A DNA stretch of 64,000 nucleotides from Pseudomonadota bacterium (GCA_023433585.1 JAEZCL010000098.1:9717-73716); one strand, 5' to 3'. Shown: positions 1 to 8,955, numbered from the stretch's first letter. Notes: generated by a model not told the origin, from the sequence alone. Translations and numbers: made by a program.

Positions 1-385
1 CGCTGTCGGGCATGCCGATGGTTTCCAGCAGCAGGGCGTAGGCCGCGATATGGATGGTCTCCATATTGGCGAAGGCGGCCAGCATCATCTTCACTTCGGT
101 CGGTTTGAACACCCGGCCGTAGCGCTCCATGTAGTTGTCCTGCACCTCGATGTCCGCCTGGGTGAAGAAGCGGAAGATCTGGGTCAGCAGGTTGCGCTCG
201 CCGTCGTCCAGCTTGGCCGCCCAGTCCTTGCAGTCCTCGCCCAGCGGCACCTCCTCGGGCATCCAGTGGACCTGTTGCTGCTTCTTCCACATGTCGAACG
301 CCCACGGATAGCGGAACGGCTTGTAGGCGGCCGAGGGAGTGAGAAGACCGGGCGTTTCAAGGCGGATCGGCGTGATGGCGTTCAT
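1..385 (-). CDS. nrdB: Ribonucleotide reductase class I small subunit (R2), partial
   Basis: R2 subunit of class I ribonucleotide reductase, which carries the di-iron centre and the tyrosyl radical that drives dNTP synthesis in the large subunit. Only the first 128 residues lie in the window; the gene continues off the left edge. Metal ligands appear in family order and spacing: D78, then ETIH giving E109 and H112, with Y116 four residues after the His, the position of the radical tyrosine (E. coli D84, E115, H118, Y122). The start is the ATG that opens MNAITPIR. It is divergent from the GST gene. Identification is confident; the symbol could equally be nrdF by local convention. Confidence 0.93.
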   Translation of the reverse strand, partial: MNAITPIRLETPGLLTPSAAYKPFRYPWAFDMWKKQQQVHWMPEEVPLGEDCKDWAAKLDDGERNLLTQIFRFFTQADIEVQDNYMERYGRVFKPTEVKMMLAAFANMETIHIAAYALLLETIGMPDS

Positions 386-477
386 GATGCTCTCGGGCGT
401 ATGCAGGTGACTCGGGCAGGCTCACACCATGAGCCCGCGTGCGCCCGGCGCCAAGCCACAATGCGCCTATTTTGCGA

Positions 478-509
478 TCACATTTGATGTGACCCCCAAT
501 ATGTGGTGT
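478..509. promoter_or_regulatory. Candidate NrdR-type and dyad operator between nrdB and GST gene
   Basis: Two short dyads lie in the divergent intergenic region. TCACAT-TTG-ATGTGA at 478-492 is a perfect 6-bp inverted repeat. At 494-509 the minus strand reads ACACCACATATTGGGG, which fits the NrdR-box pattern (ACAC, an AT-rich centre, GTGT) loosely. NrdR commonly represses nrd genes, so a box about 110 bp upstream of nrdB is plausible. The two centres are only 16-17 bp apart, not the roughly 31-bp spacing of classic paired NrdR boxes, so the assignment is tentative. Confidence 0.3.
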
Positions 510-542
510 CGCCTCAAGGATTTGATGGGGAGGAAACCGGGG

Positions 543-1193
543 ATGGGATTCATCGTCTACGGCGCGGCCGGGTCGGGATCGGTTCCGGTGGAGGCGGCCC
601 TGACGCTGCTTGAAATCGATCATGAGGTGATCGAGGCGCCCACCTGGGAGGGCGACGAACAGAGGGATCGCGTGGCCCCGGTCAATCCCATGCGCCAGAT
701 ACCGGCGCTGGTCACCCCGGACGGCGAGACGATCACCGAGAGCGCCGCCATCCTGATCTGGCTGGCCGACAATCACCCGGAGGGGCGGCTGGCCCCCGCG
801 CCAGGCGATCCGAGGCGGGCGCAGTTCCTGCGCTGGATGAGCTTCATCCCCGCCTCGATCTATTCCATGTACTGGGTGCGCGACGAACCCTCGCGCCTGG
901 TCGGCGACGACGAGGCGGCGCAGGATCAGGTGCTCGCCCGCACCGCCGAACGCATCGCCGCCTGCTGGGCCGTGATGGACGCGCAGGTTCAACCGGGCCG
1001 CTTCATCCTGGGTGACCACCTGACGGTTCTGGATCTCTATGTCGCGGTCGCCAGCCGTTGGACACCCCGCCGCCGCCGCTTCTACGCCGAGGCGCCGAAC
1101 CTGGGGCAGGTGGTCCGCCATGTGGACGCCCTGCCCGAACTGGCGGATTTCTGGAGCCGTCGGTTTCCCTTCGAGGCGGACTGGGAGGGGTGA
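543..1193 (+). CDS. Glutathione S-transferase family protein
   Basis: Two-domain cytosolic GST of 216 residues. The N-terminal thioredoxin-like half has the beta-alpha-beta start (FIVYGAAGSGS), the NPMRQIPAL segment with the conserved cis-proline, and the ESAAILIWLAD glutathione-gamma-glutamyl motif near residues 63-73. The C-terminal helical half carries the GDHLTVLDLYVA N-capping region. The start at 543 is chosen over upstream in-frame ATGs because a GGAGG sequence sits about 9 nt before it and because the GST fold begins right there. The substrate is unknown; the usual catalytic Ser/Tyr is not obvious. Monocistronic, divergent from nrdB. Confidence 0.85.
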   Translation: MGFIVYGAAGSGSVPVEAALTLLEIDHEVIEAPTWEGDEQRDRVAPVNPMRQIPALVTPDGETITESAAILIWLADNHPEGRLAPAPGDPRRAQFLRWMSFIPASIYSMYWVRDEPSRLVGDDEAAQDQVLARTAERIAACWAVMDAQVQPGRFILGDHLTVLDLYVAVASRWTPRRRRFYAEAPNLGQVVRHVDALPELADFWSRRFPFEADWEG

Positions 1194-1261
1194 GGCATCT
1201 CTTCCCCTTTCCCCACATTCCGGCGTAGCTTGAGGGGCATCAACAGGGTCGGAGGCGTCAC

Positions 1262-2098
1262 ATGCGCTGGAGAGGCGGACGGCGGGGCGGCGGGATCGAG
1301 GATCGGCGCGGCATGGGCGCGGGGGTCGCGGGCGGCGGCATCGGCGTGGCCGTGCTGGGCATCATCGGATACTTGGTGTTCGGCATCGACCCGCAGGTCA
1401 CCACCCAGGTGGCCGGGCAGCTGGGCGGCCTGGGCCAGGCCCAGGAAGGCCGCACCGGCGTGCCCGAGGACGACGCGGGCCTGTTCGTGGACGTCATCGG
1501 GGCCAACATCAACGACGTCTGGGCCACGAAAATGCAGGGCTATCAGGCCCCGCGCATCGTCATCTACGAACAGGGCACCTCCACCGACGGCTGCGGCTAC
1601 GGCCAGGCGGCCATGGGGCCGTTCTACTGCCCGGCGGACCGCACGGTCTATCTGGACCTGGGCTTCTGGCAGGTGATGAACGACCAGCTGGGCGCGGGCG
1701 GCGACTTCGCCAACGCCTATGTCATCGCCCACGAGATCGGCCACCACGTCCAGACCCTGACCGGCGCCTCCTCCCAGGTGCGCCAGGCGCAAGCGAGTGC
1801 GCGGTCCCAGGGCGAGGCCAACCGGTATTCCGTCGCGCTGGAGCTACAGGCCGACTGCTATGCAGGCGTGTGGGCGCGCAACGCCTCGGTGGTCTCGGGC
1901 GGCGAGGTGGCGCTGGAGCCGGGGGACATCGAGCAGGGCATGAACGCCGCCTCGGCCATCGGCGACGACCGCCTGTCCGGTGGCCGCGCCAGCCCGGAAA
2001 GCTTCACCCACGGAACCTCGGCCCAGCGCATGGAGTGGCTGCGCCGCGGCTACGACACCGGCGACCCGGCCGCCTGCGACACCTTCGCGGGGGTATGA
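1262..2098 (+). CDS. Neutral zinc metallopeptidase, YpfJ family
   Basis: Membrane-anchored zinc peptidase of the YpfJ family (PF04228 type), 278 residues. A short basic start is followed by a glycine-rich hydrophobic segment (about residues 19-42) that should anchor it in the inner membrane with the catalytic domain in the periplasm. The zinc site is HEIGHH at 157-162, with a downstream ELQADCYAG segment (194-202) that provides the third ligand region typical of the family. A GGAGG ribosome site lies about 8 nt before the ATG. The physiological substrate of this family is not known. Convergent with metK across a short hairpin. Confidence 0.88.
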   Translation: MRWRGGRRGGGIEDRRGMGAGVAGGGIGVAVLGIIGYLVFGIDPQVTTQVAGQLGGLGQAQEGRTGVPEDDAGLFVDVIGANINDVWATKMQGYQAPRIVIYEQGTSTDGCGYGQAAMGPFYCPADRTVYLDLGFWQVMNDQLGAGGDFANAYVIAHEIGHHVQTLTGASSQVRQAQASARSQGEANRYSVALELQADCYAGVWARNASVVSGGEVALEPGDIEQGMNAASAIGDDRLSGGRASPESFTHGTSAQRMEWLRRGYDTGDPAACDTFAGV

Positions 2099-2104
2099 CC
2101 TGAA

Positions 2105-2125
2105 CCTTCTCCCATTGGGAGAGGG
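2105..2125. terminator. Hairpin terminator shared by convergent genes
   Basis: TCTCCCA/TGGGAGA at 2108-2122 with a single-base centre, extended outward by further C-G pairs. It lies in the 36-bp gap between the convergent peptidase and metK genes, where a bidirectional terminator is expected. There is no clear U-tract. Similar CTCTCCC/GGGAGAG hairpins recur elsewhere in the window. Confidence 0.5.
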
Positions 2126-2134
2126 AAGCCGTTA

Positions 2135-3325
2135 TCAGGCCAGCGCCTTCAGCTTGTCGACCAGATCGGTCTTCTCCCAGCTGAAACCGCCGTCCGCGTC
2201 CGCCTCGCGCCCGAAGTGGCCATAGGCGGCGGTGCGGGCGTAGATGGGCCTGTTCAGGCCCAGGTGCTTGCGGATGGCGCGCGGCGTGGCGCCGCCGATC
2301 AGCTTCGGCAGCTCGCGCTCCAGCACCGTCTCGTCGATCTTGCCGGTGCCGTGCAGATCCACGTGGACCGATTGCGGCTCGGCCACGCCGATGGCGTAGG
2401 AGAGCTGGATCGTGCAGCGGTCCGCCAGGCCCGCGGCCACCACGTTCTTGGCCAGGTAGCGGGCGGCGTAGGCCGCCGAGCGGTCCACCTTGGTGGGGTC
2501 TTTGCCGCTGAAGGCGCCGCCGCCGTGGGGCGCCGCGCCGCCATAGGTGTCGACGATTATCTTGCGGCCGGTCAGGCCGGAGTCGCCGTCCGGCCCGCCG
2601 ATCTCGAACACCCCGGTCGGATTGATGTGCCAGACGGTCTCATTGGTGATGAAACCCTCGGGCAGCACCTCGGCCACCACCGGCTTGACGATGGCGGCCA
2701 CGTCGGCCTGGGACAGGCCCTTGGCGTGCTGGGTCGAGACGACGATGGAGGTGGCGCGCACCGGGCGGCCGTTCTCGTACTGCAGCGACACCTGGCTCTT
2801 GGCGTCGGGCTCAAGGCGTCTGTCGCCGCCGTGGCGCAGTTCGGCCAGGCGCTTCAGGATGCGGTGGCTGTAAGCCAGGGTGGCGGGCATCAGCTCGGGC
2901 GTCTCGTTCGAGGCGTAGCCGAACATGATGCCCTGGTCGCCGGCGCCCTCGTCCTTGCCCTCGGCGGCGTCGACGCCCACCGCGATATCGGCCGACTGAC
3001 CGTGCAGGTGGTTTTCGAAGGTCAGGCCTTCCCAGTGGAAGCCGTCCTGCTCATAGCCGATGTCGCGCACGGCCGCGCGAACCGCGTTCTCGATCTCGGC
3101 CTCGATCCCGTCGACCCAGCCGCCGTTCTCCCAGACGCCCTTGCCCCGGATCTCGCCGGCCAGAACCACGCGGTTGGTGGTGGTCAGGGTCTCGCACGCC
3201 ACCCGCGCCTCGGGATCCTTGGACAGGAAAAGGTCCACGATGGTGTCGGAGATGCGGTCAGCCACCTTGTCGGGATGGCCCTCGGACACGCTTTCGGAAG
3301 TGAAGACGAAGGAGGTGCGGCTCAC
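2135..3325 (-). CDS. metK: S-adenosylmethionine synthase
   Basis: MetK makes S-adenosylmethionine from methionine and ATP in the cytosol. With the GTG start at 3325 the protein is 396 residues, normal for the family. Visible signatures are GHPDK at 16-20 (ATP/methionine site), [12 protein letters not shown] at about 127-138 (MetK signature 1) and [14 protein letters not shown] from about 268 (signature 2). The GTG is preferred over an ATG at 3361 because a CGGAG ribosome site lies about 8 nt upstream, the family normally starts [16 protein letters not shown], and the ATG would sit against an 18-bp palindrome with no ribosome site. Likely regulated through that palindrome. Confidence 0.95.
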   Translation of the reverse strand: MSRTSFVFTSESVSEGHPDKVADRISDTIVDLFLSKDPEARVACETLTTTNRVVLAGEIRGKGVWENGGWVDGIEAEIENAVRAAVRDIGYEQDGFHWEGLTFENHLHGQSADIAVGVDAAEGKDEGAGDQGIMFGYASNETPELMPATLAYSHRILKRLAELRHGGDRRLEPDAKSQVSLQYENGRPVRATSIVVSTQHAKGLSQADVAAIVKPVVAEVLPEGFITNETVWHINPTGVFEIGGPDGDSGLTGRKIIVDTYGGAAPHGGGAFSGKDPTKVDRSAAYAARYLAKNVVAAGLADRCTIQLSYAIGVAEPQSVHVDLHGTGKIDETVLERELPKLIGGATPRAIRKHLGLNRPIYARTAAYGHFGREADADGGFSWEKTDLVDKLKALA

Positions 3326-3364
3326 AGGAGAAGCTCCGGATTTCGATGAAGCGTAAGCCATATA

Positions 3365-3382
3365 AAGATATGCTTATATCTT
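3365..3382. promoter_or_regulatory. AT-rich palindromic operator upstream of metK
   Basis: AAGATAT-GCTT-ATATCTT is a perfect 7-bp inverted repeat in otherwise GC-rich sequence, 40-57 bp upstream of the GTG start of metK, with further AT-rich flanks (CATATAAAGATATG). ArsR-family SAM/SAH-responsive repressors (SahR/SamR type) are known to bind AT-rich repeats of this kind before methionine-cycle genes in Proteobacteria. Assignment to that family is an inference from position and composition. Confidence 0.5.
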
Positions 3383-3475
3383 CAAGTGTTCTTGCGCGCG
3401 GGCCGGGCGGCTTCAGCGACGGCCTGGCTTGCGGCGACGCTTGGCGATCGGGCGATCACGCCGCATCCTGCGGTC

Positions 3476-3838
3476 ATGCGCATGATGATCATCAGCCTGG
3501 TCATGGCCCTCGCGGCGTCAGCCGCCGCAGGCCAGGTTCCGCCGCGCCCCGTCCATGGGGCGGACGGCTTCGATCAGCATCGCCGTCATGTCGACCGGCA
3601 TCGCTATGAGATGGAGCGCCTGACCGCCCAGGCCGAGGCTCGGGCCGAGACTGCCCGGCGACAGCAGATCGAAACCAGCCAGACGCTTCGCGCGCTCGAG
3701 GCCGCGCGCCGGCCGTCGACACCCTATGTGGAGCGCGCCGCACCGCCCGCCGATCCGGCTGTCGCCGATGAACGCCGCCGCCACACCCGTGAAACCATCA
3801 CCCAGATCGACGCCTGGCTGGATCGCACGCCGGATTGA
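3476..3838 (+). CDS. Small secreted protein, unknown function
   Basis: A 120-residue protein starting MRMMIISLVMALAASAAAGQ, a clear signal peptide with cleavage probably after AAAG. The mature part is hydrophilic and rich in Arg, Glu and His, with a helical stretch (ERLTAQAEARAETARRQQIE) that could form a coiled coil, and ends QIDAWLDRTPD. No family recognised. The start at 3476 is chosen because it gives the signal peptide; an in-frame ATG at 3386 would add 30 arginine- and alanine-rich residues overlapping the metK promoter region. Probably periplasmic. Confidence 0.6.
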   Translation: MRMMIISLVMALAASAAAGQVPPRPVHGADGFDQHRRHVDRHRYEMERLTAQAEARAETARRQQIETSQTLRALEAARRPSTPYVERAAPPADPAVADERRRHTRETITQIDAWLDRTPD

Positions 3839-3862
3839 GTCTCGAACTGCGGATCCGGCGGA

Positions 3863-4432
3863 TCAGGCCCGCCCGCCCTGGGCCGACAGCATCGCCGCGT
3901 CCACGCCGATCCCCGCCAGGGCGCGGCTCCACTTCGCGGGCTGGTCGACGTCGAACACCAGATCCTCGGTCGGGTCGGCGGTCAGCCAGACGTTGTCGGC
4001 CAGCTCATCCTCCAGCTGGCCCTCGCCCCAGCCGGCGTAGCCCAGCACCAGGACCGAGCGCCGGGGGCAGGCGCCCGGGTCGCTCATGACCGCCAGGGCC
4101 TCGCGCGTGGCGGTGATGGCCAGGCCTTCGCCCACCAGCAAGGAGGCGTCCGGCGCGGTCCAGTCCGTGGTGTGCAGCACGAAGCCCCGTTCCCGATCCA
4201 CCGGCCCGCCGGCCAGAACGGCCTGATCCGCCACGCGATCGGCGCCGGCCATCTCCAGCTTGTCCAGAATGGCCTTCAGGCTCACCCCGGCCACGGGGCG
4301 GTCGATGCGCAGGCCCATGGCATGGTCCCTCTGGTGGGCGCAAAGCAGGATCACCGCGTGCTCGAAACGCGGGTCGCCGATGCCGGGCATGGCCACCAGA
4401 AGCTTGCCCGCCAGAGACTGGAATTCCGACAT
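3863..4432 (-). CDS. YqgE/AlgH family protein (UPF0301)
   Basis: A 189-residue protein of the YqgE/AlgH family. It shows the family opening AGKLLVAMPGIGDPRF followed by HAVILLCAH, the GL.IDRPV segment and the late VLGYAGWGEGQLEDE block. AlgH was first linked to alginate regulation in Pseudomonas but the molecular role of the family is unsettled. The ATG at 4432 (MSEFQSLAGK) matches the usual family start; a GTG at 4477 that overlaps the stop of the upstream HNH gene is a possible alternative. It probably forms an operon with that gene. Confidence 0.88.
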   Translation of the reverse strand: MSEFQSLAGKLLVAMPGIGDPRFEHAVILLCAHQRDHAMGLRIDRPVAGVSLKAILDKLEMAGADRVADQAVLAGGPVDRERGFVLHTTDWTAPDASLLVGEGLAITATREALAVMSDPGACPRRSVLVLGYAGWGEGQLEDELADNVWLTADPTEDLVFDVDQPAKWSRALAGIGVDAAMLSAQGGRA

Positions 4433-4473
4433 GACCCCATCATCGGCGGCGAACCCGCCCGTGGCAAGGCGGC

Positions 4474-5034
4474 TCACGGCTCCAGCTCGATGTCCCAGTA
4501 GAGATAGTCCAGCCAGCTGCGGTGCAGGTAATTGGGCGGGAAGCGGCGCCCCAGGTCCTGGAGCTGCCAGCTGTTGGGCCGATAGGGCGCGCGGCGGACG
4601 GGCATGTCGGCCTGGCGCGGCGTGCGGCCCCCTTTCCTGAGATTGCAGGGGGCGCAGGCGGCGACGATGTTCTCCCAGCTGGTGGTCCCGCCCTGAGAAC
4701 GCGGCAGAACGTGATCGAAGGTCAGTTCGGCGCCCGAGCCGCAGTACTGACAGGCGAAGCCGTCGCGCAGGAAGACGTTGAAGCGGGTGAAGGCCGGGCT
4801 GCGGTCCTGATCGATGTAGCTCTTCAGCGACACCACGCTGGGCAGGCGGAATTCGAGCGACGGGCTGCGCACCACCTTGTCATAGGTCGAGACCACGTCC
4901 ACCCGTTCCTGGAACACCGCCTTGACCACCTCCTGCCACGGCCACAGCGACAGGGGGTAATAGGACAGCGGCCTGAAGTCGGCGTTCAGGACCAGGGCGG
5001 GGAAGCCGGACGGCGGACGGGTCAGGACCTGCAT
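4474..5034 (-). CDS. HNH endonuclease family protein
   Basis: A 186-residue HNH-fold protein. The nuclease core has two zinc-knuckle Cys pairs (C95/C98 in CQYCG and C127/C130 in CAPC) framing the DH dyad (D107, H108 in TFDHVLPRSQGG) and N122 (SWENIVAA), the order expected for an active HNH metal finger. The N-terminal part (VLNADFRPLSYYPLSLW) is typical of a widespread chromosomal HNH family whose in vivo substrate is unknown. No phage or restriction genes are adjacent; the neighbour yqgE follows directly. Confidence 0.87.
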   Translation of the reverse strand: MQVLTRPPSGFPALVLNADFRPLSYYPLSLWPWQEVVKAVFQERVDVVSTYDKVVRSPSLEFRLPSVVSLKSYIDQDRSPAFTRFNVFLRDGFACQYCGSGAELTFDHVLPRSQGGTTSWENIVAACAPCNLRKGGRTPRQADMPVRRAPYRPNSWQLQDLGRRFPPNYLHRSWLDYLYWDIELEP

Positions 5035-5166
5035 CAGGCCCCGCCCGTTGTCTGACCGGGTGGGATCGAGGCGACGAGACTGAAGACAAGTCCTCCTTCA
5101 CGCTCGGATACCGGAGAATCCTAGACCTGATTCGATGACGTCGCCATGACCTGAAGGCCACGCTTT

Positions 5167-5823
5167 TCAGGATTTGAGCGGCGGGGCGGGGAAGGGCGGC
5201 AGGCTCCAGCCCCACTTCAGCGCCCCGCCGCGAAGGACGAAGCCGAGGGCGGCGGCGATGGCTGCGGCGGTCCAGTTTCCGACCTCAATCATCCTCAGCG
5301 CCACATAGAGGGTGGAAGCCGCCAGGGCCGCCGAGACGGTGATCTCGCGCCGCAGCAGCACCGAGGGCTGGCCCGCCAGCAGGTCACGCACCACCCCGCC
5401 GAAACAGGCGGTCAGCACCCCCATGACGATGCAGATCAGGGGCGTGGCGCCCCAGGCTTACGCCTTGGCCGCGCCCACCACGCCCTAGGCCGCCAGGCCG
5501 AAGGCGTCGAGCCACAGCAGCAGGCTGAAGCGCCAGGGCCGCGCGCCCAGCATCCAGACCGCCAGGCTGGCCAGGATGCAGACGGCCAGATAGCGCCAGT
5601 CCGCCACCCAGAACACCGGCGCCCCGATCAGGAGATCGCGCAGGGTGCCGCCGCCCACGCCGGTGACGGCGGCGAAGAAGGCCACGGTGACCAGGTCGTG
5701 CCGATCGCGCGCGGCCGCCAGGGCGCCGGTGGCGGCGAACACGGCCACTCCGGCATAGTCCAGCGCCGCCAGGGGCGCGATGTCGGCGATGGGGATGTCG
5801 GGCGGGGTCAGTCCCGGGATCAT
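5167..5823 (-). pseudogene. TRIC-family (UPF0126) cation channel gene interrupted by two in-frame stops
   Basis: The protein reads as a trimeric intracellular cation channel homologue with repeated three-helix units: LDYAGVAVFAATGALAA, then GVGGGTLRDLLIG in the first half and FGGVVRDLLAG in the second. In frame with both halves, TAG at 5487-5485 and TAA at 5460-5458 cut the sequence in the middle, nine codons apart; no frameshift is needed to read through. The bases on either side (DAFGLAA... and ...GVVGAAKA...AWGAT) still look like the family. The ATG overlaps the stop of alkA by four bases. Either a recent pseudogene, two separately translated halves, or a sequencing error. Confidence 0.8.
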
Positions 5824-6470
5824 GGCGTCGTCTCCAGCGCGATCTCGCCGCGCCTGCCCCCGCCATACCACGCCCACAGAAGATGCGCCGCCACGCCCCG
5901 GTGCGGGCGCCACGCCTCGGCGCGCAGATAGGCGGCCTTCTCGTTCGGGCGATCGTCGGTCCCGTCGGCCCAGCGCATGGCCTCCTGCAGCGCCACGTCG
6001 CCGCCGGGGAACACGTCCAGTCGCCCCTCGCAGAACATCAGATAGGTCTCGGCCGTCCATTTGCCGACGCCCTTGATGGCGGTCAGAGCCGCCACCGCCT
6101 CGTCGTCGGCGAGGGTCTGCATGTGCTCCAGATCAATCCGGCCGTCCGCCTGGGCGCGGGCGATCTCCTGGCCATACCGGGCCTTCTGGCCGGACAGACC
6201 GAAGGCGCGCAGGGTCTCGATGTCGCGCGCCAGCACCGCCTCAGGCGTGACTTCGCCCAACCCCTCGCCCACGCGGCGCCAGATGGAGGCGGCGGCGGCC
6301 ACCGACACCTGCTGCTCCACGATCATGCGGAACAGGCCCTCGAACCCGCCGGGGCGCAGCCGCCACTCGAACACGGGGGTCATGGCGTGGACGCGGGCCA
6401 GGGCCGGGTCGGCTTCGGCGAGAACCTGGCGGGCGGCGGCGACGGCATCGGGAGGGGGCGCGGCGATCAT
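5820..6470 (-). CDS. alkA: DNA-3-methyladenine glycosylase II-like (HhH-GPD)
   Basis: Base-excision DNA glycosylase of the HhH-GPD superfamily, 216 residues, removing alkylated bases. The helix-hairpin-helix is LTAIKGVGKWTAE at about 129-141 and the catalytic aspartate is D158 in PGGDVALQ, at the normal distance. It lacks the N-terminal domain of E. coli AlkA, as many shorter bacterial homologues do. The start at 6470 follows a GGAG ribosome site; an upstream ATG at 6548 would add 26 unlike residues. Its last bases overlap the start of the TRIC gene (ATGA), suggesting translational coupling. Confidence 0.85.
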   Translation of the reverse strand: MIAAPPPDAVAAARQVLAEADPALARVHAMTPVFEWRLRPGGFEGLFRMIVEQQVSVAAAASIWRRVGEGLGEVTPEAVLARDIETLRAFGLSGQKARYGQEIARAQADGRIDLEHMQTLADDEAVAALTAIKGVGKWTAETYLMFCEGRLDVFPGGDVALQEAMRWADGTDDRPNEKAAYLRAEAWRPHRGVAAHLLWAWYGGGRRGEIALETTP

Positions 6471-6565
6471 GGCTCCACTATGCCCGCCCGCGCGGCCAGG
6501 GGAAGCGCCGGAAGGCGTGTTCGGACCATGGAGTCCGCAAGCCGCCATCGGCTATGCTGACGCCG

Positions 6566-7414
6566 ATGGACTTCGTCACCCGCTTCGCCCCCTCGCCCAC
6601 CGGCCTGCTGCACCGGGGGCATGCCTATTCCGCCCTCATGGCGCACCGGGCGGCGCGGGCCGCGGGCGGACGCTTTATCCTGCGCATCGAGGACATCGAC
6701 CGGACCCGCTGCCGCCCCGAATACGAAGCGGCGATCCTGGAGGACCTGGCCTGGCTGGGTCTGGACTGGGACGGGCCGGTGCGGCGTCAGTCCGAGCATA
6801 TGGGCGACTACGCGGCGGTCATCGCCGAGATGGACGGGCGCGGCCTGCTGTACCGCTGCTTCCGCACGCGCAGGGAGATTCTGGACGCCGTCGGCCTGGC
6901 TCCGCACGGCCCCGCCGACGCCGCCCGACCCGGCCCCCATGCGCTGGACGAGGAGGCGCGGCTCCTGGATCAGGGCCGCCCCTTCGCCTGGCGCCTGTCG
7001 CTGGACCGGGCGCGCGAGGCGCTGGGCCCGGCGTGGAACGACCTGGTCTTCATGGAGGAGGGCGCCGGGCCGGACGGCGAGACGGGCCTGATCCGCGCCC
7101 GGCCGGAAACGGCGGGAGACTTGGTGCTGGCGCGAAAGGACGCGGGCGTGGCCTATCATCTGGCCGCCGTCCACGACGATGCGCTCCAGGGCGTCACCCA
7201 TGTGATCCGGGGGAACGATCTGTTCGAGGCCGCGCACATACAGCGCCTGATCCAGGCCCTGATGGGCCGGCCCGCCCCGACCTATCGCCACCACCGCCTG
7301 CTGACCGGCCCGGACGGCCGCCGCTACGCCAAGCGCGACCGCTCTCAGACCCTGGCCGAACTGCGCGCGGCGGGCGTGACGGCCGAGACGCTCCGGGCCG
7401 AGCTGGGTTTCTGA
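6566..7414 (+). CDS. gluQ: Glutamyl-Q tRNA(Asp) synthetase
   Basis: Truncated glutamyl-tRNA synthetase paralogue (GluQRS/YadB) that attaches glutamate to queuosine in the anticodon of tRNA-Asp. The 282-residue length fits the catalytic core without an anticodon-binding domain. The N-terminus reads RFAPSPTG, then HRGH (16-19) as the HIGH motif; the KMSKS equivalent is KRDRS at 256-260. The cysteine cluster that binds zinc in the E. coli enzyme is reduced to a single Cys near YRCF. The start at 6566 places the conserved VTRFAPSPTG at the end; an ATG four codons earlier is possible. Convergent with cysS, separated by three bases. Confidence 0.9.
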   Translation: MDFVTRFAPSPTGLLHRGHAYSALMAHRAARAAGGRFILRIEDIDRTRCRPEYEAAILEDLAWLGLDWDGPVRRQSEHMGDYAAVIAEMDGRGLLYRCFRTRREILDAVGLAPHGPADAARPGPHALDEEARLLDQGRPFAWRLSLDRAREALGPAWNDLVFMEEGAGPDGETGLIRARPETAGDLVLARKDAGVAYHLAAVHDDALQGVTHVIRGNDLFEAAHIQRLIQALMGRPAPTYRHHRLLTGPDGRRYAKRDRSQTLAELRAAGVTAETLRAELGF

Positions 7415-7417
7415 CCC

Positions 7418-8827
7418 TCAGTCCTTCAGCCGCCAGGTCGCCCCGGCCGGGCCGTCCATGACCACGATGTTCAGCACGTTCAGCCGGTCACGGATGCGGT
7501 CCGCCTCGGGCCAGTTCTTTTCCGCCCGCGCCGCCGCGCGCTGCTGAAGCAACGCCTCCACCTCGGCCTTGAGCGCCTCGTCCGCCCCGCCCTCGAACCA
7601 GGCGTCGGGGCCGGCCTGCAGAACGCCCAGAACGGCGCCGCCCGCCAGAAGCCGCCCCTTGGCCTCGGCCACGGCGGCTTCGTCGCCTGCCGTCATGGCC
7701 CGCTCGATCTCACCGGACAGGGCGAACAGGGCCGCCATGGCGCCGGGGGTGTTCAGGTCGTCCTGGATCGCCTTCAGGAATTCCGGCGAGGGCGCCTCGC
7801 CCGCCGCCGGGACACCCGAAGCCCGCCGCAGCGCCTGATAGAGCCGGTCCAGGTTCTTCCTCGACTGGTCCAGCAGCGCCTGGTTCCAGTCCAGCGGCTG
7901 GCGGTAGTGCGCGCTGAGCAGGGCCCAGCGCACCACCTCGCCGGGCATGTGCCGCACCAGATCGTGCAGCAGCAGCACATTGCCGACGGACTTGGACATC
8001 TTCTCCGCGTCCACGGTCAGAAAGCCGTTGTGCATCCAGTAGCGGGCGTATTCCTGGTGCGCGTCCTCGCCATGGGCATGGCCATGGGCGCAGACGCCCT
8101 GGGCGATCTCGTTCTCATGATGCGGGAACACCAGGTCGATCCCGCCGCCGTGGATGTCGATGGGCAGGCCGAGATTCGCCTCGATCATGGCCGAGCATTC
8201 GATGTGCCAGCCGGGCCGCCCCGGCCCCCAGGGCGACTCCCACGACGGCTCCCCGTCCTTTGACGGCTTCCACAGCACGAAGTCATGGGGATTGCGCTTG
8301 TAGGGCGCCACCTCGACTCGCGCCCCGGCCACCATCTCGTCCAGGTCTCGTCCGGACAGGCGGCCGTAGTTCCCGTAGGCCGCCACGTCGAACAGCACAT
8401 GGCCCTCGGCCGCATAGGCGCAGCCCTTCTCGATGATGGCGCCGATCTGGGCGACGATGGCGTCCATGTGGGCGGTGACATGGGGCGCCATCGTGGGCGG
8501 CAGCACGTTCAGCTGCGCCATGTCCTCCAAGTATGCGGCCTCGTAGCGCGCGGTGATCTCGCCGATGGGCACGCCTTCCTTAGCCGCCTTGGCGTTGATC
8601 TTGTCGTCCACGTCGGTGACGTTTCGCGCATAGATCACGGCGTCCTCGCCGTATCGGCGGCGCAGCAGGCGGAACAGCACGTCGAACACCACCGGCGGGC
8701 GCGCGTTGCCGATATGGGCGTAGTCATAGACCGTGGGGCCGCACACATACATCGTCACCCGCTCGGGATCGCGCGGTTCGAAGACCCGCTTTTCGCGGAT
8801 GAGGGTGTCGTGCAGGTGGAGCGTCAT
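7418..8827 (-). CDS. cysS: Cysteinyl-tRNA synthetase
   Basis: Charges tRNA-Cys with cysteine in the cytosol. Class I signatures are HIGN at 38-41 and KMSKS at 276-280. Zinc ligands that select cysteine are visible as C29 (YVCGPTVYD), C211 (WHIECSAM) and the HHENE block at 236-240. Length 469 residues is normal, with the C-terminal DALR-like helical part present. The ATG at 8827 ([11 protein letters not shown]) matches the family start; the 16 residues possible upstream are arginine-rich and unlike it. Divergent from folE with 128 bp between. Confidence 0.96.
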   Translation of the reverse strand: MTLHLHDTLIREKRVFEPRDPERVTMYVCGPTVYDYAHIGNARPPVVFDVLFRLLRRRYGEDAVIYARNVTDVDDKINAKAAKEGVPIGEITARYEAAYLEDMAQLNVLPPTMAPHVTAHMDAIVAQIGAIIEKGCAYAAEGHVLFDVAAYGNYGRLSGRDLDEMVAGARVEVAPYKRNPHDFVLWKPSKDGEPSWESPWGPGRPGWHIECSAMIEANLGLPIDIHGGGIDLVFPHHENEIAQGVCAHGHAHGEDAHQEYARYWMHNGFLTVDAEKMSKSVGNVLLLHDLVRHMPGEVVRWALLSAHYRQPLDWNQALLDQSRKNLDRLYQALRRASGVPAAGEAPSPEFLKAIQDDLNTPGAMAALFALSGEIERAMTAGDEAAVAEAKGRLLAGGAVLGVLQAGPDAWFEGGADEALKAEVEALLQQRAAARAEKNWPEADRIRDRLNVLNIVVMDGPAGATWRLKD

Positions 8828-8955
8828 GGGGCCGCGTGCTATCCGTTTTCTTGCGGGACGCACCGGTCGTCCCATATAGGCGTGTCGCGGTGCAATATAC
8901 CGCCGTCGTCACGATTGGGAGCCGATTAGGGCTCCCGCCCTTTAGAAAGCGTGTC

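Noticed and set aside
1003..1233. Small frames between the GST and peptidase genes
   Set aside because: They overlap the GST 3' end in other frames, with biased composition and no start signals.
3326..3475. A SAM riboswitch upstream of metK
   Set aside because: No conserved SAM-I, SAM-II or SAM/SAH stem pattern could be recognised in the leader; the simple AT-rich palindrome fits a protein operator better.
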